A stretch of DNA of 64,000 nt from Cristatella mucedo (Eukaryota > Bryozoa > Phylactolaemata > Cristatellidae): positions 6,658,001 through 6,722,000 of the forward strand of contig WPIO01000005.1 in NCBI GenBank assembly GCA_009760855.2. Reading direction: 5' to 3'. Position numbers and translations under genes: made by a program. Positions 49,181 to 59,505 of this stretch are shown here, one piece after another. The notes beneath the pieces are model-generated. The model ran no database searches. It was not told where the DNA came from and saw nothing but the letters and a program-made list of their open reading frames with translations. Within the stretch, counting starts at the first letter, position 1. Each line of letters begins with the position of its first letter.

Positions 49181-49290
49181 CGATCATGATTGTGACGATC
49201 ATGATCATGACCTCTGACGATCTGTGATAATCATGATCATGACCTCATGACGATCATGATCATGACCATCATCACGATCATGACCTCACG
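49181..49290. repeat. Palindromic minisatellite of GATCATGATCATGACCTC-like units
   Basis: Imperfect tandem copies of a ~20-bp unit built from GATCATGATCATGA, which is itself nearly self-complementary, interspersed with CCTCTGACGAT or CCATCATCAC variants. It ends exactly at the 5' edge of a LINE B copy (TTAGACGACC at 49291). Confidence 0.85.
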
Positions 49291-50105
49291 TTAGACGACC
49301 ATATCGGCGCCACAACCAAATATGCCTATTTCAGCTTCATAAAGTTGCAAAAATTCGGGCTTGTTTAGATAAGGATACCACGTCCAAGTTGGTCCATGCA
49401 TTCATGACATCCCGTCTCGACTTCTGCAACTCACTGCTTACTGGCCTACCGGCATCTGCGATCAGGCGATTGCAGCTGGTGCAAAACTCCACAGCTAGGC
49501 TTGTCTGTCGTGGGCGTTGCAGTTGCCACATTACACCACTTCTCGCCGACCTACACTGAATACCAGTCAAGCGACGGATTGACTACGAGGTTTTGTCACT
49601 CACTTTTAGGTCACTATATTCTTTGGCTCCAGTCTATCTCTCAGATATACTACCCCATCAGGCCAAGCATCGTACCACCTGCTTTCGGAATCCAACAGTC
49701 TAGAAATACCCCAAAAAAACCTCAAATCCTTTGGAGACCGTGCATTTAGTTCGTATGTTCCGAAAGCCTGGAACTCCTTCCCGACTTGCGTCAGAACATC
49801 CCCTGACGTGACCACATTTAAAAAGAACTTAAATACACATCTATTTAGGACACCATTTAGTGGTTCCCTGTGATTCGTCCTTGATATGCTTATGAGTGCT
49901 GACACTGTGCATGCAGCCACTAACCACATTTGCATGCTGATGCTGTACATGTCACCCCTAACCATGTTATTCATTTTGTTTGCTTATCAAGCATGATATT
50001 ACTCACCATTCAATTGCAGTTCCCCTTGGAGCAAATGTAAAGCATCTAGAGAGAGAGGTTGGGTTCTCTGAGGGAGCTTTTTCAAGTGCATTATTATTAT
50101 TGTGT
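49291..50105 (+). mobile_element. LINE family B, best-preserved 3' copy
   Basis: Forward, 5'-truncated at the (S)LDDHI position. Coding blocks in order: TSRLDFCNSLLTGLPASAIR (about 49405-49465), QNSTARLVCRGRCSCHITPL (49480-49545), a LLADLH..PVKRRIDY block, FRSLYSLAPVYLSD (49605-49650), FGDRAFSSYVPKAWNSFPT (49725-49790) and TFKKNLNTHLF, then an untranslated end. The terminus reads GGGTTCTCTGAGGGAGCTTT and is followed by an ATTATTATT tail at 50090-50101. Frameshifts prevent expression. It is the reference for the family in this window. Confidence 0.9.
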
Positions 50106-50209
50106 TTGCTATCTAAACCAGAGCCAATCTATCTAAGCTTTGTCTAGTTTGCTTTCCATGCAAGCTAATTTTACTAGAACTTGCAGCCTGCAGCACAAAA
50201 GGTTTTTTC

Positions 50210-52346
50210 AACTGGAAGCGCAGGAAGCAACATGTCATGGTCAGTACGAGGTCAGTTCCACTCATCGAGCATCTGTGATTACACAGCTACAGCGACGTAA
50301 TTCGGTAAAACGTGATCATGCACTCTTAAAGCAACGTTACGAACATAATCAGTATTGATATACTGTTTTCCTGTGGTTGATTGAAATTAACATATTTGTA
50401 TCTGAACGTGGCTTGGTCTTTAGAGGTGACAACTAGATCACTGGCTCTGCCTTCAATGACATTTATTTGGGAATCTTTCAACTTATATCAACTTTTGATC
50501 CCTTCAATGCCCAATACCTGAAGATGCATGTTACCAAAGGAAAAGGACACACTTCGTACTTGTCTGCAAACATCTGCAATCAACTAATTCAGCTGATTGG
50601 CCAGCAAGTTGCCTATCGAAATAAGGTCGAATTTCAGTATGCCATCTCATTTGATAGGATGCCTGATATTGTACACCAGGATCAGCTGACAGTGATGATT
50701 CATTTTATGTTGCCAAATGGCCCTGTTGAGCGTTTCCTTACATTTCTATGTCAGCGTGGTCACAAAGGTGAGCAGCCAGCAGATAGTTTGCCTCGATTTC
50801 TGCACAGCTGGGGGATCAAAATTGAAGATTGTCGACGATAGTCGTATGATTATGCCAGCAACATGAACGGCAAATACAGATGTATGCAGGCTCTTATTCA
50901 ATAAAATAAAAAATAAAGCTAGCTGATTTAACAGCCTCTTTTTTGTATAGCGACAGAAGAGCCTTTACGGCTATCACCGCAGCTTGCAATGGCGATAAAG
51001 GATCGCCCACCACAAGTTTCGAACCCATGATCTCGGGGCCGAGGAAAAGCAACCGCCTTACCAAGTGAGCCATTACGGTTCATACGGCAGGTAAGTCCTC
51101 ATACTGCCTACATACCCTGAGCCGACGATTCCTTCAACCTCGTTGGTCAATGAGCACCAGCCTATTGGGCTGATACTGCATCGCGCCTTGACTTTGTCCA
51201 ACGGCTGGAAATACTTTTTCCGGTTTAACAGTATGCTGGACCTTCCCCAAGGATAAGCTGAAACAGATTGCAAGCCGGCTAGCACTATAGTGACTGTCAG
51301 ACACAAGGTGGTCAGCACAAGTCGATGTTGAAAGTGCTCTAGTGAGGGACTATGGTGAGATTGTAGACGCTCTGGAGGACATCATAGATGACAAAGTTGG
51401 TAATAATAAGGCAGAGACGTGTCAAGAAGCCAGAGGACGGCACGATCAAATGCAGTCCCTTGGGACGGGTATAGTGGATGCTTTCTGGCAGACGGTTCTC
51501 GCAGGGTTCCAAGCCAACAGCATGTCATTGTAGTCAGCTGATCTAAACTTGATTTATGTTACTGCGACTAACTGCAGACGTCCAAAGCCTTCGTGAACAG
51601 TTCGACCCCTGTGAAGCACACGGCAAGCACCTATCACTCAGTGAAAACTATCGAGAGGATCTCAGTACATAGACGAAATTACAGATACGAAAAATCCAGC
51701 ATGGACACTGTGATTCATTTGCTACCACTTGATAAATTCCGTACTGACGCAGTCATCCTTATCATATGTAATTCATTTTTAATATTGACGGCCTTGTTGC
51801 TGCACTGTTGAAGCACAAGAGACCATATTCTGAATTGGCTGACCGATTTTTTTCTCGCCTAGAATTGCATCACTTTCTGATGCCGGAATTTTAGAAGGTG
51901 CAAGCAAATAAGCTAACTGCTTTCCCCCAGACCTGTAGCCTAAACTGCCAGGACAGTTAGTACAGTTTAAGGCAGCTCTGCAATCCGGCAAGGAATATTT
52001 GCATGCCTCGGACTCAGGCGACCTAAAGAAAGATTAGAATGATGATCAAAGTAATGCTTCAATCCGCAGCAAAATCAAAACTAAGTTGTATAGCATCATC
52101 GTTGATAATGGCCTCTGTAGCACGTTGCGAACATAGAGATCAGTCCAACATTTTTCTCTGCCTCACTGTGACAAATAGCACAGGTGAGCGGTCATTCAGC
52201 AATCAAGGCTGATTAAGAATCATCTTAGATCAACTATTTCACACAAGTGTCTGAAAATGCTTAGCTCGTCCACTATCGAACAGGACCTTCAAGGATATGT
52301 TGACTCTGAGTGCATTATCTGTGACTTTACATTAGCACATGTTTGA
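50210..52346 (+). pseudogene. Decayed hAT-superfamily transposase (zf-MYM/DUF4371 type)
   Basis: Recognised by its ordered motifs. The first is VSERGLVFRG (about 50398-50427), then LGIFQLISTFDP (50464-50500), and the DUF4371-like block to GIKIEDCRR (50812-50838) and SYDYASNMNGKY (50842-50877). After a SINE, LSDTRWSAQVDV (51294 on) continues into IVDALEDIIDDK. Later come LPLDKFRTDAVI (about 51724-51760), the hAT hallmark TGERSFS (52180-52200), and the dimerisation end LIKNHLRSTIS ... DFTLAHV, with TGA at 52344-52346. Stops at 50356 (TGA, at a usual Trp), 50434 and 50839 (TAG), at least two later frameshifts and the SINE insertion show it is dead. The first ~700 bp keep one frame, so decay is mostly by point mutation. 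Known family role: cut-and-paste DNA transposition; some relatives are host genes. Confidence 0.85.
50901..51083 (-). mobile_element. SINE family 2 copy inserted in the hAT relic
   Basis: Reverse strand. From its 3' end: an A/T-rich tail (50901-50918), then the complement of AGAGGCTGTTAAATCAGC, GGCTCTTCTGTCGC, GGGCGATCCTTTATC, a B-box (complement of GGGTTCGAAAC, about 51022-51034), and the head ending near 51083. It separates the SYDYASNMNGKY block from the LSDTRW block of the transposase. Confidence 0.8.
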
Positions 52347-53737
52347 ACTGCAACATATTCGTGCTGAGCTAGCTGTCAGCAGTCAGCACGTGGAATGTAC
52401 ATTAATGTTTTTTATAGCTAGAACTTTAAATTTCTATTATTGATTGCAAACTGTTTGATAGGCTGGTAGCTGTTTGTCAAGTGTGATGTGGATAAATGAT
52501 TGTCGGCTCGGTCGGTCAGTTTGCTAGTAATTGATTAAAGTTGATTTAAATTACCTGTGATGAATCGATGTCACATGGACTTGAGTGAAGAGTCCATGAC
52601 ATGGGAAGCTGGGCTCATCCGGTCCATTCGAACTCTCTGCAGGCCGCCAGGGGCCTCCTCACGATGGCAAAAGATGGGCCAGCATCTAACGATAGGGCAA
52701 TGAGTAGATATAAATGTGTGAACAACCAAAAAAAGAGAAATAACTTTATAACCCCCTCCTCATGACAGCATGGCCCCAAGTCAAGATCGAAGCACAAATA
52801 AAGCTATGTCTAAACAGAAGAATATCACTGTTCGAGTTGCCCACTGGCAAGTGGTGCCACGCCCAACCGGGCTTCTTTAGACTCGGCGAAAAAATAACCT
52901 ATTAAGCCACCCTACAAGTTTTATCTTCCCACTGAAAAAAACTGTATCTTTAGAAAACGACTCGTAACGTGCATGAGCCGAAGACGCTCAGCCCTAGCGA
53001 CCGTTGGAGCTGCCACGTCTACAGCACGAAACCAGCAGCACATCTACTCTGGTAACATGCCTTGAAAGTGCTCTCCCCCCTCGAGCTGCTGGGCCCGAAC
53101 CCAGTTTGATCTGCTCACTAAGCTCGGTGGTCAGATACTTGGAAACATCAAGGCTACCGCCGATGGACAACCAGGGGCCAAGGGAGTGCACTCGGCAGGA
53201 TGCCTATAGTGCCCCATTTCCGAGCCGCCTTCCTTAGGGCTAAATCCCTGGATCCCTCCGCCCATCCCGCCCCACCATGACTGAGCATCGACGCCTCTTA
53301 TTCTCTCATATATAAGCCTGCCCAGGCAGCTGTATGTGCAGATACCGTCCCTTCAACGGGGCTACTCATTTCTCCGTACATTAGATACTTAAAAGGAGCT
53401 TCCCGGGGTGCGAGCCTTCGATGAAGAGCTTCAGGTGATCCACAGTGGACCAATCCCAGTGAACCAATTTTTCTATAGCGTTCTGGGTGGGCCTTTCTGG
53501 TTTGGTAGCCTTCGGTGGGCATATTCTAGATCCGCTTTTACACGAGGCTTTCATTTCCTTTAGAGAGGCAACGTGGTTATTTATCGGGAGTATAAAGGCT
53601 TGCGAGGCAGTGCACCTTCAATGCTCCCTTGTCAATCTCAAAAAAGGTTAACAGACTTTAGGTAAGATGGAGAAGTATTTTTGGAGGCACTTTTTCAAAG
53701 CTTCAGTTCTGAGTTTTCAAGAGAGAATGATTGAGAA
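52347..53737. other. G+C-richer region without recognised gene
   Basis: ORFs of 60-77 codons on both strands at 52615-53522, no domain. A TATA-like CATATATAAGCC is at about 53308-53319. It could be an LTR or gene promoter, but nothing else supports either. Confidence 0.35.
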
Positions 53738-53845
53738 AGACGGACATAAACACAGACAGACCAACCGACAGACAGAGAGAAATAAGGATAGAGACACAGG
53801 TAGACACAGAGAGAAAGAGAGGGGGAGACAACCTGACAGACAGAG

Positions 53846-53914
<69 letters not shown>

Positions 53915-53940
53915 GACAGAGAGAGACAGAAAAGTTAAAC
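53738..53940. repeat. GA microsatellite with AGAC-rich flanks
   Basis: Imperfect GACA/GAGA repeats flank a pure GA run at about 53850-53910. The Arg/Glu and Ser/Leu ORFs are artefacts. Confidence 0.95.
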
Positions 53941-54862
53941 TCAGTTTATGAAGGGAAATCACCTGCGAACTTTACAATTGGAAACTCTCTTTGCAAATTC
54001 AGTAAAACGGGGTGACCACCATTAATTAAAACGAGAGTTATGGGAATCTTAAAAATTTGATGTGTGAAATTTCAAATTTCACTACCATCATTGGAGTATG
54101 TAATTGTGTGCTTCTCGATAATGTCAGAGCTACTTCCGGTAGACTACTGACTATCAGCAGATTTTATTTCCGAAACCTCCGCTACCAAGACCTGCTTCAG
54201 ACACTTTATATCTAATTCCAGTAAAAAGGCTTTCCCACTGCATTGCCTGAAAATATAGATTTGATTCTTTTATGCTGCCATCTAAATTTCATTAACTGTA
54301 TTTGAGTTACTATTTGTAATCTTAGGACGTCGGCCCATTATAAGCTCACCAACTGCAGTAAAAATCGTGAAGATTTCAGCCGCCACCTTACGAGAACTCT
54401 CAGCAACCTGCTTGAGCATTATTTGCTTTGGAACTTTTGCCTGTACGTTCTTGGCCGCAGCTTGCTCAAGTTAAGAAATGCACTAGTTTGCACTGTTTTG
54501 TTCGAGTACTGCGTCTCGATTCACAGAAGTGCACCGCCTTTTTGTCCTGAATATTTCGTTTAGACATAGCAAGAAAGCTAATTCAATTTGGACACTCAAA
54601 ACAACGAGCAGTGTATGCTTTAACATGTGAGATTAAAAGGCTACTTCAGATTTCATGCTCGCCACAATGGTTACAAGCCATAAGACTAGTGGGAAGTGGT
54701 TTTGCGAAAAATCAAAATTCTTAGCAATGAAAAAAATGATAATAATCCAAAAAATAATAGGGTGCTTGAATATCATCCAAATAGATGTTCATCTCTTCGT
54801 CGGAATGGTACATGTGCTGGAAATACGCATTAAATAAACTATTTATCACATGTACGGTATGT
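53941..54862. other. No recognisable feature
   Basis: AT-rich, a single short ORF (54655-54837); nothing recognised. Confidence 0.4.
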
Positions 54863-55350
54863 ACTAGCACACATAGAACGATTCACATTGGAAAAAATGC
54901 AGGGAAGAGCAGGTGGATTTTAAACTCTATTTTAAATTTCAACGTCTTGGGATGTTGTTGCTTCAGTTTATATTGAATTCTGGCTTTGGCAGCAAAGGAG
55001 CTGATAGCCTAGTATGCAAATACTTTCGGTTAGGTTGAAGCCACGGTGACGTGATTTGAGTCACAAAGGGTGGAGTACGATGCGAGGCTTGGCTATGATG
55101 TATCTCTGATAGTTATGCAGGAGCAAGAGAATAGAGAAGCCTCGATGCAAGTGACAGAAAACTAAATTCGGCAATGGCTTGCTGGGGAGCCGTTGCAGGT
55201 AGCTTGAGAACGGTGGAACTTCACTTGCAACTTTGACAACAGACAAGTACAGTTGCAGAGTTTTGTGCCTGCGGCTATCATCTGACACAAAATTTGATGA
55301 GCGGCAGTAGCGGCTCTGTAATTAAAGTCTCTACAACAGGCACATAGCCA
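54863..55350 (-). mobile_element. LINE family B copy, degraded
   Basis: Reverse-strand relic: the FKxNxxTHL-like region (about 54900-54940), SLVT/SFL blocks, an LHRGFSILLLLHNYQRY stretch replacing SLHSLAPAYLSDL (about 55095-55140), and an LLSKLQVKFHRSQ region near 55195-55250. Strongly diverged. Confidence 0.55.
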
Positions 55351-57479
55351 ATAACTGGCACTGGACCTCACTAAGTAGAGAAAATTCTAGTAGACTAAAT
55401 CTGTGTAGCAAGTTTAGCAAGTACCAGAAATAGCTGTAGTGCACTCGTTCAGAGAACGACTACTTTGCAGATGCACTCTCTCCCAGGAGCTTTTTGTTGT
55501 AGCTGTCTCTTAAGCACTTAAAGATAATCATAGACAGCCCTCTCATTAACCAGCTGGGATTCGAGGTACCGCTAGAAACCTCGGCTTCTTTAGAGGTTTA
55601 TATCATCACAATTGCACTTTGTGGAGACAGACGTCCGCATTTAGCTCTGGCTCTACCTCAGTAAGTACCCAAATTAATCTAATATTAAGGCGATTGGTAC
55701 AGACCACGTTAGGATGAGCGACCCTTGAAGTTGTTTGTTGTTCAAATGTTTGCTACTTTGACTTATCATTTTTCTCACCGGGAGCATCTTGTAAATTCTT
55801 TTTCTCTGCATAAATTCAAGTAGAAATTGTGTCAAGTAGGTAGGATAACATCCGGCAGCTGAGCATTCACTCGAGAATCGAAATTCAAAGCACTGCAAAA
55901 ATTGCATGACTTCAAATAAGAAGAGTTATTCAGTTTCATTTCCTTTGACGATAATCTGATTCGTCAACCATGGCACGGTCGTCAGCGAAATAAGCTAGAG
56001 GACATCCACCTGCACGAAGATCTCCATTATGCATTCACTAATTCTAATCTCTATGGAAGCTTGACAGACGGAGCCACGTAAATTTAGTTACTAAAGAATG
56101 AATTTCGCTTAGTAGGCGGAAAAGCAGAGAAGAGTCGTCAAGACCCAGATAACCTTAAATAGGTGAGCAGTCATCTTGGTTGTCATAAAGCTCGGACACT
56201 ACGCATATGAAACCTCTACTACTCTGAGCATTGCCCAACCAAGCTTCCTCTTTGGGCGCATAGTGAGGATTGGCAACAGTCACATGACTGATAGCAAGGA
56301 AACGATCACGAGGACCATAGCAGAGTAGTAAATTGCTTCTTATCCAGCATCAGAGCAGCAGCCAATAAGCTTCAACAGCTAAAATAACGATATGCATGGT
56401 TTAATTAGATAATTAAGTAATATCGCACGAAGGCATCTTGCTTAGGCAAGCAATAAACGAGAACGAGAGAAAAATCTCAGGGCCACGGGTTGATAAATGA
56501 AGGTTAACTAAGAGAACGGAAAACCTTCCGAGAGACGCCCAGACCTGCAGAGTCACAGGCAGGTGCTGCGTATTTTGCGAAACTGCTGTTTTCAGGTTAA
56601 TACGAACACACTCACTGCTTACTGACTATTCTCAAGTTCTGCATTATTCTGTTATACATATATATAGTTCTGCATATTCTGCAAGCGGTGCATGGCACGA
56701 ACGCTAGTGTATTTGGCGAGAGTGAGACGCACATAATAAAACTCGGCGAGCAAACGTGGCGGCTCTGTCTGCCCCAGGAGCACAACACACTAGAGCTCGA
56801 TCGGGGAGCACAAACATCGGACTCTGTCGTGTGACGGAGGGCGCTTACCTGCGCAAGCAGGCCAAGGTCGCTTGACGCCTCAATGACTCTTGAATCGTCG
56901 ACTGATTGCATAATATAATAATATAATATAATTAATTCGTCAATGAACTGCAAGCGTAGCTCGGCTAGCAGTGGCATGCACACGGTCAGCTAGCCAATAC
57001 GGTTTGTGGCAGGGCACGAACAGTAAGCAAGCAGAGCTTCTCTAAAAGAAGGCTCTCTAAAAAAAAACGTGGTTAGTAAGACGAAATACAGTATGCATGT
57101 GTAACCAGACAAAGCGCTAGGGAACACCGAGATTCAAGTTCACTGAGGTGCAGAAAAAGCTGAATCAAGTCGGTGAGTCTTTATCTGAGGCTAAAGTCAG
57201 GCGAATCGCTTGCAGATAGTGAACACAGCCAAAAGCTAAATAGAGACTTCAAGAGTAAAGAAACTGCAAGCCCAATAAGCAAAAGGTTTCAATGTTTGCG
57301 ATGATCGACAAGGCAACTGAAAGCCGAGCACTTGGCCGTGCCAGATCATGTGACTGGAGGAGTGAGGAGACGGCTCGATAGGCTGGTGAGTGTGCGTCCA
57401 GTCATCTACAGTTCTGAGAGGGCATCTCAAGGTCAATTGGAAACTTGCCTTTGAAGCTGGGTAAGAGGTAATTTGATGT
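55351..57479. other. No supported gene
   Basis: The longest ORF is 123 codons on the minus strand (56612-56983), without recognisable domain. The right end may belong to the LINE A element but shows no endonuclease motif I can identify. Confidence 0.35.
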
Positions 57480-57587
57480 GGCAGCTACACCAGCGATTAC
57501 AGAACAGACGAGATACTGACGCTTGCATCACTTACAGACGACTGAGGTGAAAGTCTAGCGACCCTTGACCATTTACTGGCCAATGCT

Positions 57588-58436
57588 GTGAGGTCTGACT
57601 CCCCAGATATTAAGGGCTCAGCCGAAAAGTTTTCAGCCTTCTTTACTGAAAAAATTGTGCACATTCGTGCCTCCATTAAGCCCCCTCCGACCAAAGCAAT
57701 CGCCGTTCCTCAACCTGTGACCTTTATTAATAGGTTCTCCGATGTTTCTGCCTGTGATGTGGCTGTCTTCATAAGGCCTAGCAAAAAGAGCTCGTCTCCT
57801 GAAGACCCTATACCTTCATCTCTGTGATCTTCACTGGCAGACCAACTTAGCCCTGCCGTAACCAAGATTTTTATTGCTTCGTTGGGAAAAGGGGTCGTCC
57901 CCAAGTCTTTCAAATCGGCAATCGTTAGACCTATTCTTAAAAAGCCTGGATTAGACACAGAGGTCCTAGCAAACTATCGTCCAGTTTCCCTTCTTCCGTT
58001 CTTATCAAATATTCTTGAAAAAATTGTTGCTAAGCAGCTGGTTGAACATATTAAAAATAATGGAATGTCAGAAACATTTCAATCAGGGTTCAAGAGGCAG
58101 CACTCTACTGAAACTGCTCTCTTCCGTTTTAACAATGACATTCTACGTGGCAACGACGACGGGAATGTCACTGCCCTAGCTCTGTTAGATCTGTCTGCTG
58201 CCTTCGACACCATCGATCACGATCTGCTTGAACGATTGAGAACAACGATTGGTCTGGCTGATGAAGCACTGGCGTGGTTTAAATCATACTTGTCCGATCG
58301 TGTTCAATCCGTGTCGTGTGGGGGTCAGGTCTCACACACGAGAAAGGTCACCTGTGTGAGTCCCTCAAGGGTCTGCACTCTGTCCCTTGCTGTTCTCCAT
58401 TTATACACAACCTCTGGGAAAAGTGCTTTAGGCTAA
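57588..58436 (+). pseudogene. LINE A reverse transcriptase, N-terminal half (broken)
   Basis: One frame with a single TGA at 57825. Order: a linker ending FSAFFTEKIVHIR (about 57630-57670), then VPKSFKSAIVRPILKKPG, ANYRPVSLLPFLSNILEKIVAKQL (RT motifs 1-2), FQSGFKRQHSTETAL, and catalytic motif A LLDLSAAFDTIDHDLLERL (FDTID at 58203-58217). SYLSDRVQSVSCGGQVSH follows, then corrupted PQGS and termination at 58436. Known role: DNA synthesis by target-primed reverse transcription. The break after motif A separates it from YADD, so this copy cannot make an active enzyme. Confidence 0.85.
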
Positions 58437-58437
58437 T

Positions 58438-59421
58438 GGAATAGGATGTCACTTCTATGCTGACGATACTCAGTTGTATTTGTCAATTAAACCGTCGGAA
58501 TCTGCTGCAGCAACTGAGAAACTGAATGCTTGCCTTGCCGATATTCGATCCTGGATGTCGGAAAACTTCCTGAAATTAAATGACAATAAAACCGAACTGC
58601 TGCTCATAGGACACCCTAAGCGTGTAGCTGGACTAAAAGGCTTTGCTGTTCTAATAGGTGATGCTATTGTGCGACCTTCACCACGTGCTCGTAATTTAGG
58701 TGTCGTGTTCGACAACTGCCTCAATTTCAAAAGCTTCATTCAGAAGACTGCCTCTATAGCTAGCCATCACATCCGATCCCTATCCAAGATTAGGAGCTGT
58801 CTCCCACAGTGGCTTGCAAAAAACTTAAATAGCTCCTTAGTTCTGTCTCGGCTTGATTATTGCAGTTCCCTTTTGGCTGGGCTGCCAAAGAAAGCTATTA
58901 TGCCACTACAGCGGACTATGAATATGGCTGCAAGGCTGGTCTTCAAGTCCCAGCGGTTTGAGCACGTGTCACCTTTGCTGAAAGAGCTAGGATGGTGGCC
59001 GGTTGAGCAAAGGATACAGAACAAAGTTCTTATGCTGACCCACAAGGCCCGCCACGGCTTGGCTCCTTCATACCTAGCTGAACTGCTGCATCAGTTTCAG
59101 CCTGTTCGCGCCCTGAGGTCCTGTGTGGACAATAAATTAGCTGTCCCATTCCTTCGCCTAAAGACAGTTGGTGACAGAAGCTTTAGCTCTGCAGGTCCTA
59201 GACTGTGGAACTCGCTTCCAAAATTCTTACGCAACGACAACTACTCTCCTACTGCCGACTATGGCACATCTTTTTCAGCGGTCCTGAGCTGCTACTTCTA
59301 TGCTACTCACTACCTCAACTGCTCTCCTGACTCTGCTATGCTTCCCACTTTCTCTTTGTTGCGTGAGACGAAGTCTGTTGGGTACCGAATGCGTACCGAA
59401 AGCCGCTTAGGCTGTGAGTGA
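58438..59421 (+). pseudogene. LINE A reverse transcriptase motif C and C-terminal region
   Basis: A 315-codon open frame is counted from a Met-like codon at 58474, but the frame is open upstream and includes the catalytic YADDTQLYLS (YADD at 58456-58467). It continues with MSENFLKLNDNKTELLLIG, RPSPRARNLGVVFD, LSRLDYCSSLLAGLPKKAI, MAARLVF, LGWWPVEQRI, LTHKARHGLAPSYLAELL, and DRSFSSAGPRLWNSLPKFL, and ends at TGA 59419-59421. This is the longest uninterrupted frame in the window, so the insertion is comparatively young. There is no start codon of its own; it is the shifted second half of the frame above. Confidence 0.85.
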
Positions 59422-59505
59422 GCTATACAAAACTCTCCTGAGTGACACCCACATGGTCTTTATGACTTTGTGGAGTTGCAGACGGAGATACATTACATTA
59501 CATGA

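Larger units (their letters stand above)
57480..59505 (+). mobile_element. LINE family A, best copy (L2/CR1-like), 5'-truncated
   Basis: About 2.0 kb holding the reverse transcriptase and C-terminal part of ORF2, the 3' UTR and the tail. The apurinic endonuclease is missing, so it is 5'-truncated. It has one in-frame TGA (57825-57827) and one frameshift between about 58330 and 58455, centred on the decayed PQGSVLG motif. The end is TTTATGACTTTGTGGAGTTG, GATACATTACATTACATG; the ATTAC repeats serve as the tail. Four other copies of the family occur in the window. Confidence 0.9.

Noticed and set aside
53000-53540. LTR retrotransposon promoter suggested by a TATATAAG box
   Set aside because: No paired LTR, primer-binding site, gag or pol sequence seen nearby.
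56612-56983. 123-codon minus-strand ORF as a gene
   Set aside because: No recognisable domain, and its composition looks like a shadow frame.
58470-59045. Minus-strand ORFs inside LINE A
   Set aside because: Antisense shadows of the reverse transcriptase frame.
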